Assembly: GCA_016715965.1 (NCBI GenBank)
Contig: JADJXG010000001.1
Coordinates: forward strand, 698,501-762,500
Length of the DNA stretch: 64,000 nt
From: Saprospiraceae bacterium
Lineage (GTDB): Bacteria > Bacteroidota > Bacteroidia > Chitinophagales > Saprospiraceae
Reading direction: 5' to 3'
Positions within the stretch are counted from its first letter, which is position 1. Each line of letters opens with the position of its first letter. Positions 35,149 to 44,134 of this stretch are shown here, piece by piece. The notes under the pieces were generated by a model. It was not told the origin of the DNA and did not search any database. It saw only the letters and a list, made by a program, of their open reading frames with translations. The position numbers and the translations under genes were made by a program.

Positions 35149-38078
35149 GATGCAATCATTGATTGATAAATGATATCCTGAATTTTGGTTCTGTATCTTT
35201 TGCGGTGAAGCAGATTGATGCTGCTATTGGGATAAGTCCGGTTGGATAAAAAAATATAAATTAGATCGTGCTTTGGATCGGCCCAGGCACAGGTCCCTGT
35301 AAACCCCTGATGGCCAAAGGTATTTTCGGATGCAAAATTGGAAACATAGGGTGGATCCGTGCCGCCTATTGTTTTCAAATCAAAACACAAAGATCTTCTA
35401 TTCCATTGAGGATCTCTCCAGGTAAACATTCGGATGGTATTGGATTGAAAATATTCCTCTCCTCCATATTGACCCAAATTCAAATAACACTGCATCATGA
35501 CTGCAAGATCTCTACTGTGTGAAAACAATCCTGCGTGACCACTAACACCTCCCAACATGGCTGCACCCATGTCATGTACATAACCGAGCAAAACCTGTTG
35601 TCTAAAATAATGATCATCTTCGGATGGAGCGATTTGCGTTTCCCGAATTCCTTTTTTCAATGGATTGTACATCGTGGATGTCAAACCGAGGGATGCAAAA
35701 AATCCGTTTTCAAGCCAATCCTCATACGATTCACCGGTCCACTTTTCGAACAGATCCGGCAAGGTGTAAAACCAAAGGTCTGAGTATTGGTATTTTTTGG
35801 TTTCTGAAAGTTTGCTGCTCAGAATTCGGGCGAAAATAGTATCCAGGATGCCTCTGTGTAGAAATGTATTTTTGGCCACTTCAATGGAAAATACGTCATC
35901 TGCATTTCTCCGATAATACAGTGGATCCAACAAATTGAGCGTATCAGGAGCTATCAATGTATGTTTGTAAAATGGGATCCAACTTTGAAGACCGGACTGA
36001 TGAAGAAGAATATCCTTTAATGGAATCATTTCTTTGTCCGTACCTCTGGCGGGTGAATAGATCTCAGCCAACATTTTTGTCACATCGAGTTGGTATCGAT
36101 CTATCAAATGCATCAAAGCCGGCGCTGCACCAAAAATCTTGGTGAGGCTGGCAATGTCGTACAATTGGTTGTTGTCCACGCCGTGATCCATGAGAAAATC
36201 TGTTGTACCAAAAGACTTTTGGTAAATGATTTTATGATCTTTTGCAATTAAAATCTGAGCACCTGGTGTTGCTCTGTCTTCAATCATTTTATAACAAATC
36301 GAATCGATCTGCGCCAAAGCAACTGAATTCATCCCAACCGATTCCGGTAAGCTGTATCCCAATCTCAAGAGGGAAGGTCTTAAGATCCCAGTGCCATTGG
36401 GAAATTCATTGGATATGGCGACGGGCAAAATACCGGAAATCGGATCTGTGCCCATTAGGATCTGCGCAGCGATATCCTGGACTTGTGGGTTGTCTTCATA
36501 AGTCAAAAGGATGGAAGGCAAATCCTTTAAGAATTGAATCGCATAGGGCGTACCAAAAACAATTGCAATGATCTGTTTCTTTTTGGCAATCTCACCAATC
36601 TGCTGAATGGCCAAATCACTCAACCCATATTTCTGTCCTGCTTTATAATTCAGCCGATGAAGGGTTAATATCACCAGATTGGATTGTTCAACAGATTCGC
36701 GCAGTTTTGAATCGAAGCTGTCACGATAATCGAGAAAATATTCATCCGCTGTAAAATAATTTCGGAGTCTGTTGTGAAAAGCATTTCCGGATTTTGTACC
36801 AAAGCTGATCACAGTCGATTTTTTCGGGAGCTTTCGGATGGGCACTTTTTTATACTCATCTTTTACAAGTGTAATGGCTTCTCTATAAATCTGATCCCTG
36901 ATATGATGAGCCTGGGGAGTATTTAGTTCCCTGACGATTTCGTCTAGTTTTATTTCTCCCGGATGATGCAGACCTGCTTTGGTTTTTGCCATCAGTATCC
37001 GGTACACTGTGCCGTTGAGATCGGATAATTTTAATTCATCTTCTTCGATGGCTTTTTTAATGACATCAACTGCAGCTTCGATGTTTTCACTAAGGAGTAG
37101 TATATCGTTTCCTGCTTTCAGTGCTTCCAATTCAAGTTGTCCTGCCGGATATTTTTTGGAAACTGCTTTCATCTCCAGAGCATCTGTAATCACCAAGCCG
37201 TCATAGGCCATTTCTCTCCGCAGCAATTTTTGAATCACGGATCTGGAAAGTGAGGCGGGTTTATCCTGAGAAGGGTCGAGGGCAGGAATAGCCAGATGGG
37301 CAATCATCACAGAAGCCAATTCTGTTTGACCCAATACTTTGAATGGAAACAACTCAAAACTATCCAGTCGCTCCTTATCGTGTTTTAGAATGGGAAGATC
37401 AAAATGAGAATCGATATCTGTGTCACCATGTCCCGGAAAGTGTTTGGCGCATGCCAACACCCCGCCATCTTGCAATCCCTTCATAAATGAGTAAGACTTT
37501 TGACTTACTTTTAATTTATCGTCCCCAAAAGATCGCTCGTTGATCACTGGATTGTTGGGATTGTTGTTGATATCAAGGACCGGAGCAAAATTCAAATGGA
37601 CTCCCAGTCTGCTCAGGTGTATGGCTTGCTCCCGCCCCATTTTGTAGATCAGTTGATTGTTGCTGAGCGCCCCCATGGTCATTTGTTTGGGAAAATGAAA
37701 ACCATCCTGTTTTAGTCTCATACCCAATCCCCATTCTGCATCCATGCTGATCAACAGCGGAATCTTGGCGGTGCTTTGGTATAAATTGGTCAATTGCGCC
37801 TGTGTCACAGGATCCCCCTGAAAAAAACAAAGTCCTCCAACATGATAATTTGAAATCAAGTGGATCACTCGCTGGATATGCGCTGAATCATTTTTTCCAT
37901 AGGCCCTGATCATAAAAAGTTGTCCTATTTTTTCCTCAAGGCTCATCAGCGCCAGTTTTTCTTGCACCCAATCGTGGTTTACTTCTTTTAACTGAGCTTT
38001 GAGATCAAGCCCGGTGAAAAACCAAACCAATAAAAGCGATAAAAAAATCCGGGCGATATGTCGATTAGCGATTTGCAT
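35145..38078 (-). CDS. GH3 beta-N-acetylhexosaminidase fused to a beta-lactamase-like serine hydrolase
   Basis: This exported enzyme has about 977 residues and a signal peptide ending GLDLKA before QLKEV. Residues about 45-385 are a NagZ-like family 3 glycoside hydrolase with CAKHFPGHGDTDIDSHFDLP and the nucleophile region GLVITDALEMKAV. A GH3 C-terminal alpha/beta domain follows. Residues about 590-970 form a serine beta-lactamase/DD-peptidase-like domain with SLTK (S-x-x-K), YSDLWFYTL in the place of Y-x-N, and GHQGFTGTCAW as the third box. The fusion suggests cell-wall turnover. Start 38078 was chosen over 38123 because it gives the signal peptide and only a 14-bp overlap with the upstream gene. 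Confidence 0.88.
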   Translation of the reverse strand: MQIANRHIARIFLSLLLVWFFTGLDLKAQLKEVNHDWVQEKLALMSLEEKIGQLFMIRAYGKNDSAHIQRVIHLISNYHVGGLCFFQGDPVTQAQLTNLYQSTAKIPLLISMDAEWGLGMRLKQDGFHFPKQMTMGALSNNQLIYKMGREQAIHLSRLGVHLNFAPVLDINNNPNNPVINERSFGDDKLKVSQKSYSFMKGLQDGGVLACAKHFPGHGDTDIDSHFDLPILKHDKERLDSFELFPFKVLGQTELASVMIAHLAIPALDPSQDKPASLSRSVIQKLLRREMAYDGLVITDALEMKAVSKKYPAGQLELEALKAGNDILLLSENIEAAVDVIKKAIEEDELKLSDLNGTVYRILMAKTKAGLHHPGEIKLDEIVRELNTPQAHHIRDQIYREAITLVKDEYKKVPIRKLPKKSTVISFGTKSGNAFHNRLRNYFTADEYFLDYRDSFDSKLRESVEQSNLVILTLHRLNYKAGQKYGLSDLAIQQIGEIAKKKQIIAIVFGTPYAIQFLKDLPSILLTYEDNPQVQDIAAQILMGTDPISGILPVAISNEFPNGTGILRPSLLRLGYSLPESVGMNSVALAQIDSICYKMIEDRATPGAQILIAKDHKIIYQKSFGTTDFLMDHGVDNNQLYDIASLTKIFGAAPALMHLIDRYQLDVTKMLAEIYSPARGTDKEMIPLKDILLHQSGLQSWIPFYKHTLIAPDTLNLLDPLYYRRNADDVFSIEVAKNTFLHRGILDTIFARILSSKLSETKKYQYSDLWFYTLPDLFEKWTGESYEDWLENGFFASLGLTSTMYNPLKKGIRETQIAPSEDDHYFRQQVLLGYVHDMGAAMLGGVSGHAGLFSHSRDLAVMMQCYLNLGQYGGEEYFQSNTIRMFTWRDPQWNRRSLCFDLKTIGGTDPPYVSNFASENTFGHQGFTGTCAWADPKHDLIYIFLSNRTYPNSSINLLHRKRYRTKIQDIIYQSMIAS

Positions 38079-40011
38079 TGAATTTTTTAGTGATGTCTGG
38101 ATCTCTTTTTTGGGCCTCCGCAAGCGCAGCTTCCGCTTTTTGAGTATTACCCATGTTCATGTAAGTGAGATATAAATTAAAATGCGCTTCCGCAGATTCA
38201 GGTTGCATGGATAGTACCTGGTTAAAATACTCAATGGCCTTGGTGTAGTCTCCCATCACACCATGACCCACACCGAGCAAACTAATGGTCTCCGGATCAT
38301 CCGGTTTAAGTTGCAATGCGCGATTCAACAATAAAATGGCGGCCTGGGGATTGTTTTCCACCATTCCCTTGTTGCGCCCGTTTTCTCTTAAAGTTAAATG
38401 CAGGTTATTGAGGGCTTCACTGTCTTCCGGCAAATATTTTAATACAAATTCGTATTTCTGTGCTGCAATATCATACTCCTTTGACATAAAATGCGCATTA
38501 CCCAACAGGTTGTATGCATCAAAATAAAATGGATGCAAGTCGATGGCTTTCAATAAATGGGTTTTGGCCTTTACAATGTTTTTCCGGATGGCAGAACTGT
38601 CTTTCAAATCTTTCACCTGATCCAACAATATCCCACCCACTGCATTGTTTATTTTTGCACTGTTGGAAGAAATTTGTGCATCGTGAAGTATCAGTGTAAA
38701 ATCGTTCTTCCAATCCATGTTGCGGCTGATCGTTTTTAGAGAATACAATAGGATTAAAAGAATAAAACTCCATTGGATTATTCTAGCTGATGCTATTTTC
38801 CATTGATAAAACAAGGATCCCAGAATCATTGCAAAACCAAGAGAAGACATAAATAGAAATCGCTCACCCATGAAAGTTCCAATTGGGAATACTAAATTGC
38901 TTACCAATGAAAGCGGTACCAAGTAGCAGAGCAGAGACCATGACCACAATGGCCTTGTCTTTTTCCATTTGAATATAAACCATAACATTGCAAGATGTAA
39001 TGTCAGTGAAATCCATGGAACGAGATTTGAAAAATTTTGAATTGGAATTTGTTTTGGATAATAGTCATACGTCAAGGGGTGTGGAAACGACAGCAATCCC
39101 AAATACTTGAACAAAGTAAAGAGAATGGTGGCATATCTTTCTGCGGCACTAAAAAAAACATATTTCCCATTTGCAAATTTGAGAAATGGATTGTTCATCA
39201 GTTCACCGGATTGACCGGCGATGGGATTCCAACCGAGAATTTGAGCGCGAATGATTAAAAACAAAAAAGTGGGAACAAGCAGTAAAAAAAATACCTTGAT
39301 GCTTTGGGAAAAACTTTGTCTGTACAATGTCCACAATCCAACTGGAATAAGCAACACAAAACCAATTGCATTTTCCTTGGACATCAATCCTAAGAATAAC
39401 CAGATCATGCCCGCCATATTCCAAACCGGCATCTTCGTGTCCGCTGCTTTGAGAAATGCATGAAAAGACAAAACCGAAAATAGCAATGCTGCTACCTCAT
39501 CCATTCCTTTGATGTTGGCAACAACTTCGGTGTGAATGGGGTGAGCTGCAAACAGCAGCGCGCCAAGAAAAGAGATCACCGATGCTGAATCGCCAAAATG
39601 GGGATTGAGCAGAACACAGAACAACTTATAAATCAAAAAACACAAAAATGCGTACGCAAGAATTTGTAAAATATGATACACAGGAGCCATAGGCCCAACT
39701 ATCTCATAGATGATTGAAAATACCACCAGGGTAAGTGGTCTGTACCTTCCACCTGAAACCAGCTTATCTTTTCCTTCTTTTTTAAAAAATCCCCTGAAGG
39801 TGTCCTTTGACAGGATATCCGGAATCCCAGAAATTCCTTTGGCAACAAATTCATTTTTATGGATGACAATGCCATCGTCTACTGCAAAATCGTGGAAAGC
39901 GGTATTGAGATACAACAAACCAGCCAGCACAACCACAATATAACTTTGCCAGATCTTATCTGAAAAAATTCGATCCAGAATGGATGGCTTATGGATGAGC
40001 TGATTTTTCAT
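38065..40011 (-). CDS. TMTC/PMT-like membrane protein with C-terminal TPRs
   Basis: The 648-residue protein has about ten to twelve membrane segments in its first 430 residues and a TPR region at the end. The first periplasmic loop has FAVDDGIVIHKNEFV (acidic pair as in GT-C glycosyltransferases) and GGRYRPLTLVVF, both typical of the TMTC/DUF1736 O-mannosyltransferase-like group. Three or more TPRs are visible, such as FDAYNLLGNAHFMSKEYDIAAQKYEFVLKYLPED and ISLLGVGHGVMGDYTKAIEYFNQVLSMQPESAEAHFNLYLTYMNMG. It may glycosylate exported proteins; the donor is unknown. It starts 31 bp after yebC. Confidence 0.82.
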   Translation of the reverse strand: MKNQLIHKPSILDRIFSDKIWQSYIVVVLAGLLYLNTAFHDFAVDDGIVIHKNEFVAKGISGIPDILSKDTFRGFFKKEGKDKLVSGGRYRPLTLVVFSIIYEIVGPMAPVYHILQILAYAFLCFLIYKLFCVLLNPHFGDSASVISFLGALLFAAHPIHTEVVANIKGMDEVAALLFSVLSFHAFLKAADTKMPVWNMAGMIWLFLGLMSKENAIGFVLLIPVGLWTLYRQSFSQSIKVFFLLLVPTFLFLIIRAQILGWNPIAGQSGELMNNPFLKFANGKYVFFSAAERYATILFTLFKYLGLLSFPHPLTYDYYPKQIPIQNFSNLVPWISLTLHLAMLWFIFKWKKTRPLWSWSLLCYLVPLSLVSNLVFPIGTFMGERFLFMSSLGFAMILGSLFYQWKIASARIIQWSFILLILLYSLKTISRNMDWKNDFTLILHDAQISSNSAKINNAVGGILLDQVKDLKDSSAIRKNIVKAKTHLLKAIDLHPFYFDAYNLLGNAHFMSKEYDIAAQKYEFVLKYLPEDSEALNNLHLTLRENGRNKGMVENNPQAAILLLNRALQLKPDDPETISLLGVGHGVMGDYTKAIEYFNQVLSMQPESAEAHFNLYLTYMNMGNTQKAEAALAEAQKRDPDITKKFNANR

Positions 40012-40042
40012 TTTTGCATACGGATTGGATTAACTGGATAAA

Positions 40043-40753
40043 TTATTCCATGTTACTGTACACATTCTGAACATCTTCATCATCTTCTATTTTATCCAGG
40101 AGTTTTTGGACCTCCGCTTCTTCTTCAGCAGACAATTTTTTAGTTGTTGTAGGGACCCTGTCAAAACCGGATTCGATGATTTCAAAATTATTTTGTTCGA
40201 AGTAAGATTGCAATTTTCCAAAACAATCAAAAGGACCATAGACAATCACCTCATTTTCTTCCACCACCAATTCTTCACAACCACAATCAATTAATTCCAA
40301 TTCCAACATCTCTGCATCCAGATCTGCAGGTTTTTTGATTCTAAAATTGCATTTGTGCTCAAACATAAATACTACAGATCCGGTGACACCCAGACTTCCT
40401 CCGTATTTGTTGAAATAAGACCGAATATTGGCCACCGTTCTGGTAGAATTGTCAGTAGCTGTTTCTACAAGCACAGCAATTCCATGGGGTGCATATCCCT
40501 CATAAGTGATGATTTCAAGATCTTTCTCGTCCTTGGAAGTCGCTTTCTTGATGGCAGTCTCCAATCTGTCCTTCGGCATATTTAAAGCCTTGGCATTTTG
40601 CATTGCAGCCCTCAAGCGCGGATTGTTGTCCGGATTGGGGCCAGATGCTTTTACTGCCATAAACACATCTTTGCTGATCCGAGCAAATTGTTTGCTCATT
40701 TTGGAATATCTGGCAAACATCTTATGTTTGCGAACCTCAAAAATTCTTCCCAT
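40043..40753 (-). CDS. yebC: YebC/PmpR-family protein
   Basis: The 236-residue protein is a YebC homologue of the Bacteroidota type: MGRIFEVRKHKMFARYSKMSKQFARISKDVFMAVK instead of the AGHSKW start, then GPNPDNNPRLRAAMQNAKALNMPKDRLETAIKKA, EGYAPHGIAVLVETATDNSTRTVANIRSYFNKYGGSLG and the final DKIEDDEDVQNVYSNME. YebC proteins were named transcription regulators but several act at the ribosome to relieve stalling at difficult peptide stretches. It heads the seven-gene minus-strand series and has a promoter motif and a perfect palindrome just upstream (40778-40799). Confidence 0.92.
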   Translation of the reverse strand: MGRIFEVRKHKMFARYSKMSKQFARISKDVFMAVKASGPNPDNNPRLRAAMQNAKALNMPKDRLETAIKKATSKDEKDLEIITYEGYAPHGIAVLVETATDNSTRTVANIRSYFNKYGGSLGVTGSVVFMFEHKCNFRIKKPADLDAEMLELELIDCGCEELVVEENEVIVYGPFDCFGKLQSYFEQNNFEIIESGFDRVPTTTKKLSAEEEAEVQKLLDKIEDDEDVQNVYSNME

Positions 40754-40777
40754 ATCTTTGTATTAATAAAAGCGACG

Positions 40778-40799
40778 CAAAGTTAGAATATTCTAACTT
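40778..40799 (-). promoter_or_regulatory. yebC promoter -7 motif overlapped by a perfect 20-bp palindrome
   Basis: On the minus strand TAACTTTG (40778-40785) matches TAnnTTTG and lies 25 bp before the yebC ATG. It shares six bases with the 20-bp perfect palindrome AAGTTAGAATATTCTAACTT at 40780-40799. A dimeric regulator bound there would cover the -7 region, so this looks like a repressor operator. Regulator unknown. Confidence 0.5.
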
Positions 40800-40824
40800 A
40801 AAAAGCAGAATATAAGCCACTAAG

Positions 40825-40850
40825 ATCAAAAATATGTCCGGACGCCGGAC
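40825..40850 (-). terminator. Putative rho-independent terminator of kup
   Basis: TGTCCGG (40834-40840) and CCGGACA (40844-40850) form a 7-bp stem with a three-base loop. On the minus strand it is followed by ATATTTTTGATC. It lies eight bases after the kup stop codon and before the yebC promoter. Confidence 0.55.
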
Positions 40851-40857
40851 AGGAAAA

Positions 40858-42825
40858 TTAAGTTTCTCTTCTGAGCTTCATTTCTGCTTTTGGGCCCACG
40901 AGAATCGGGACCACTTCTTCTTCCACATTGGACAATTCCAGACCGAAATCTTCATACGCCGGTAAACTGATCTTTTTAATCATTCGGTATGTTCTGACCA
41001 CCCATCTTTCAAAAGTACTCAACTCTGTGTCGGCAGAAACTCTGGTGTGAAGAAGAATAAATTTAAAATCAGCCGGCAATTGATGTTTGGCCAAAGATGG
41101 GTAAGGGCTTGCGATCGATACCTCTCCTGCTTCCACCATTTGCTCGACTATCTCCTTAAACATGACATTGACCCTGTGCGCTACCTTAAAGCCAAATTTC
41201 AGATGAACAAAGAAAATTTTTCCGGGAACGATGGTATCCACATTGTAAGTTTTGTTGTAGGGTTCATCACCAATGGTCACATGCACAAACCAATACACAT
41301 CCGCTTTTTTGGGCCTCTTGCGCAAAATGGAATACATGATGTTGGAATCAATGAGCCTTTTGTCATTGGCCATCGCAAGGTAAACGAGATGGGTCGCTTC
41401 CTTTGGAATGGTTTGGTCATTTTGCAAATCCTGAAGCACCGGAATGTAATCGTTTAACTCCACAAACATGGTGTGTTTTTGCCTGATCTTGGAGGCGTTG
41501 TACAATACAAACACCATGATGGCTATGGGAATTGCGATCAGCAATGAAAACCAACCACCATGCATAAATTTATCCAGATTGGCAATCAAAAAAGTAAATT
41601 CAACGACCATCAGCAGAATGGTTCCAATCAGCGAAATGATGAAATTGTGGTATCGGATTCTGTAGAAAAATCCAAGCAGCAAAGTGGTCATGATCATGTC
41701 TATCGTAATGGCAAGACCATAAGCAGCTTCCATGTTTTCAGATCTTTGGAAAATCATCACCACAATAATGCAACCCACCATCAAAAACCAATTGATGCTG
41801 GGTATATATACCTGACCTTTTAAATTAGAAGGGTAGTTTACGCGCATCCTTGGCCACAGATGTAGTTTCATGGCTTCATTGGTCAGTGTAAAAACCCCTG
41901 AAATCAAGGCCTGACTTGCAATAATCGTCGCTGCGGTGGCAATCGTCACTCCTATGGGCAAAAACCATTCCGGCATAATCTTATAGAAAATTCTGAATTC
42001 CGGATGGCCGTTGACATCTACAATGGATTGACCTGAAAATTCTGAAACGATGAATGCACTTTGTCCAAAATAACTCAACAACAAAGCGATCAAAACAAAA
42101 GACCAGCTTACCCTGATGTTGGCTTTTCCACAATGGCCTAGATCTGAATAGAGCGCTTCACCTCCGGTCGTACACAAAAAAACCGCCCCTAGAATCCAAA
42201 ATCCACTGGGATATTTAATGAGAAGTTGGATGGCGTATTCAGGATTCAGAGCACGAAGGATTTCAGGGTGTTGCATCACCTGCATCAATCCCAGTGTCCC
42301 AATCATGGTAAACCAAATCAACATGATGGGTCCAAAATATCTACCCACCGTCTGAGTGCCAACTTGTTGAAATGTAAAAAGCGCGATAATAATTCCGATG
42401 ACGATCGGTACAGTATTAATGGATGCAGAAGGAAACAGCATATTCAGTCCTTCGATGGCAGACGAAATCGAGATTGGAGGAGTAATAAATCCATCTGCAA
42501 TCAGGGTGGCACAGCCTATGATGGCTGGATAAATCACATATTTGGATTTGTATCTTCTCACCAGGGCATACAGGGCAAAAATTCCACCTTCTCCTTTATT
42601 GTCCGCCTTAAGCGCGAGGAGGACGTATTTTCCGGTGGTGATGATAAGCAGTGTCCAAAAAACACAGGACATACCACCAAAAATCAATTCTTCAGAAACG
42701 ACCCTGCTTCCCAATATCGCCTGAATCACATAAAGTGGAGAGGTTCCAATGTCCCCGAAAATAATTCCCAGGGTAATGAGGAGTCCCCCCAGACTTAGTT
42801 TTTGGCCATGACCGTTATCTCCCAT
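40858..42825 (-). CDS. kup: KUP-family potassium uptake protein
   Basis: The 655-residue inner-membrane protein takes up potassium with protons. The N-terminal signature LGGLLITLGIIFGDIGTSPLYVIQAI contains the GDIGTSPLY motif of KUP/HAK/KT transporters. About twelve membrane segments occupy residues 10-430, including TGGEALYSDLGHCGKANIRVSW and the conserved EAMKLHLWPRMRVNYPS loop. The last 200 residues are a soluble cytoplasmic domain (PKKADVYWFVHVTIGDEPYNKTYNVD). A promoter motif lies at 42861-42868 and a likely terminator at 40825-40850, so it is a single-gene unit. Confidence 0.95.
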   Translation of the reverse strand: MGDNGHGQKLSLGGLLITLGIIFGDIGTSPLYVIQAILGSRVVSEELIFGGMSCVFWTLLIITTGKYVLLALKADNKGEGGIFALYALVRRYKSKYVIYPAIIGCATLIADGFITPPISISSAIEGLNMLFPSASINTVPIVIGIIIALFTFQQVGTQTVGRYFGPIMLIWFTMIGTLGLMQVMQHPEILRALNPEYAIQLLIKYPSGFWILGAVFLCTTGGEALYSDLGHCGKANIRVSWSFVLIALLLSYFGQSAFIVSEFSGQSIVDVNGHPEFRIFYKIMPEWFLPIGVTIATAATIIASQALISGVFTLTNEAMKLHLWPRMRVNYPSNLKGQVYIPSINWFLMVGCIIVVMIFQRSENMEAAYGLAITIDMIMTTLLLGFFYRIRYHNFIISLIGTILLMVVEFTFLIANLDKFMHGGWFSLLIAIPIAIMVFVLYNASKIRQKHTMFVELNDYIPVLQDLQNDQTIPKEATHLVYLAMANDKRLIDSNIMYSILRKRPKKADVYWFVHVTIGDEPYNKTYNVDTIVPGKIFFVHLKFGFKVAHRVNVMFKEIVEQMVEAGEVSIASPYPSLAKHQLPADFKFILLHTRVSADTELSTFERWVVRTYRMIKKISLPAYEDFGLELSNVEEEVVPILVGPKAEMKLRRET

Positions 42826-42860
42826 GCTGTTTCATCAATGTCTTTGTGCATTCAAGCTTG

Positions 42861-42868
42861 CAAAGATA
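42861..42868 (-). promoter_or_regulatory. Putative kup -7 promoter element (TATCTTTG on minus strand)
   Basis: An exact TAnnTTTG match on the minus strand, 35 bp before the kup start codon. No convincing -33 element was found. Confidence 0.4.
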
Positions 42869-42959
42869 GTTAGCACTCCATTTCAGACCTTGTAATCCTT
42901 TGGTTTTGGGTTCTCATTAGGGTATTTTAAAAAGAATTAACGATTTGTGTGAGACGGAT

Positions 42960-43865
42960 TTACAATTTCCATTGCTGCGCCGGGTGAAACTGCAAGATGG
43001 TCTCCCGCAGATAGTTTAAGTCAAGGTGGGTGTATATCTCGGTCGTCGTTATCGACTCATGACCCAACAATGCCTGCACAATCCGGAGATTTGCACCTGC
43101 CTCCACCAGATGCGTGGCAAAAGAGTGTCTAAAAGTATGCGGGCTCATGGATTTAGTGATTCCAGCCAGTGATGCGTATTTTTTCACCAATTTAAACACG
43201 CCTATTCTGGACAATTTTTTTCCAAAACAATTGATAAATATAAAATCTTCCTGCCCCCTTTGCAAGGTATGGGGAGGATTGGATTTGAGTTCTTCCAAAG
43301 CTTTCAATGCTTTTGATCCAATGGGTACGATTCTCTCTTTATTTCCTTTGCCGTGGACTTTGACCAGGCCCGGATCCCAATGGATCTGACTCCATTTCAA
43401 TTCTACCAATTCGCTTACGCGCAGTCCACAGGCATAAAGCAGTTCCAGTATCGTACGATCCCTGTGGTAGAATTCAGATTCATACTGTACTGCATAAATG
43501 CAAGATTCTATTTCATCGATACTCAAAACATCCGGCAAATACTGTCCCAACCGGGGAGATATTAAATGTTCTGTAGGATTTTCCTGGATGAGATTCTCTG
43601 TAAGTAAATACCCGAAAAAGGAGCGCAAGCCACTGATCAATCTGGCCTGGGACCTTTCATCCATAGATCTTGTGTTGAGCTCTGCCACAAAAGCCAAAAG
43701 ATCATTCATGTCAATTTGAAGGGGACTCTTGTTATCCAAATGGCTCAGGGCGAAATCCCTCAGTTTGCCGACATCTGTCAGATAGGCTTTGACAGAATTG
43801 GAGGAAAGCCCTTGCTCCAAGGCCAAAGAAGACTTGTATCCTGCCATTGCACTTTTCCAATCCAT
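42960..43865 (-). CDS. xerD: XerD-like tyrosine recombinase
   Basis: The 301-residue protein is a site-specific recombinase for chromosome-dimer resolution or similar events. The N-terminal SAM-like domain begins MDWKSAMAGYKSSLALEQGLSSNSVKAYLTDV, the usual XerD start; an ATG five codons upstream (43880) is less typical. Catalytic residues are seen in ELLYACGLRVSELVEL (Arg), the VHGKGNKERIVPIG strand (Lys), SPHTFRHSFATHLVEAG (His-x-x-Arg), LLGHESITTTEIYTHLD (His and the nucleophile Tyr). The length matches XerC/XerD rather than integrases. No phage genes lie nearby, so it is probably the host recombinase. Confidence 0.87.
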   Translation of the reverse strand: MDWKSAMAGYKSSLALEQGLSSNSVKAYLTDVGKLRDFALSHLDNKSPLQIDMNDLLAFVAELNTRSMDERSQARLISGLRSFFGYLLTENLIQENPTEHLISPRLGQYLPDVLSIDEIESCIYAVQYESEFYHRDRTILELLYACGLRVSELVELKWSQIHWDPGLVKVHGKGNKERIVPIGSKALKALEELKSNPPHTLQRGQEDFIFINCFGKKLSRIGVFKLVKKYASLAGITKSMSPHTFRHSFATHLVEAGANLRIVQALLGHESITTTEIYTHLDLNYLRETILQFHPAQQWKL

Positions 43866-43888
43866 GGGACAAAGGTGCATTATTTTTT

Positions 43889-43914
43889 ACATATTATATA
43901 TATTTATAATATGT
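43889..43914. promoter_or_regulatory. A+T-rich 10-6-10 palindrome upstream of xerD
   Basis: Perfect 10-bp arms ACATATTATA (43889-43898) and TATAATATGT (43905-43914) flank six bases. It lies 24 bp before the xerD start codon. The stem has almost no G+C, so it is not a terminator; it may be an operator or simply part of the A+T-rich promoter region. Confidence 0.3.
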
Positions 43915-44134
43915 TTTAATAAATAACGGGACTGTCTTATTCCCAAATTATGCATTAGAGATTCTATTTCTGATACAATAATTTTGGATAATTTAAATTT
44001 TTATAATCTGTGTATTTGAACCCTTAATACCTTTTAGAATAATTACATCTCAAATTTTATAAACTACAAATCCACAAAAGGGATTTACAGTATTTTTTGA
44101 ATGATTAAATTGAATTGAGTAAATAAAGGGTACT

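Noticed and set aside
42226..42798. Plus-strand open frame of 190 codons inside kup
   Set aside because: Antisense of membrane segments; the translation is full of Asn, His and Gln as expected for reversed hydrophobic codons.
42960..43865. XerD-like recombinase considered as a phage or island integrase
   Set aside because: Length and N-terminal domain match XerC/XerD, and no phage, att-site repeat or tRNA gene is visible beside it.
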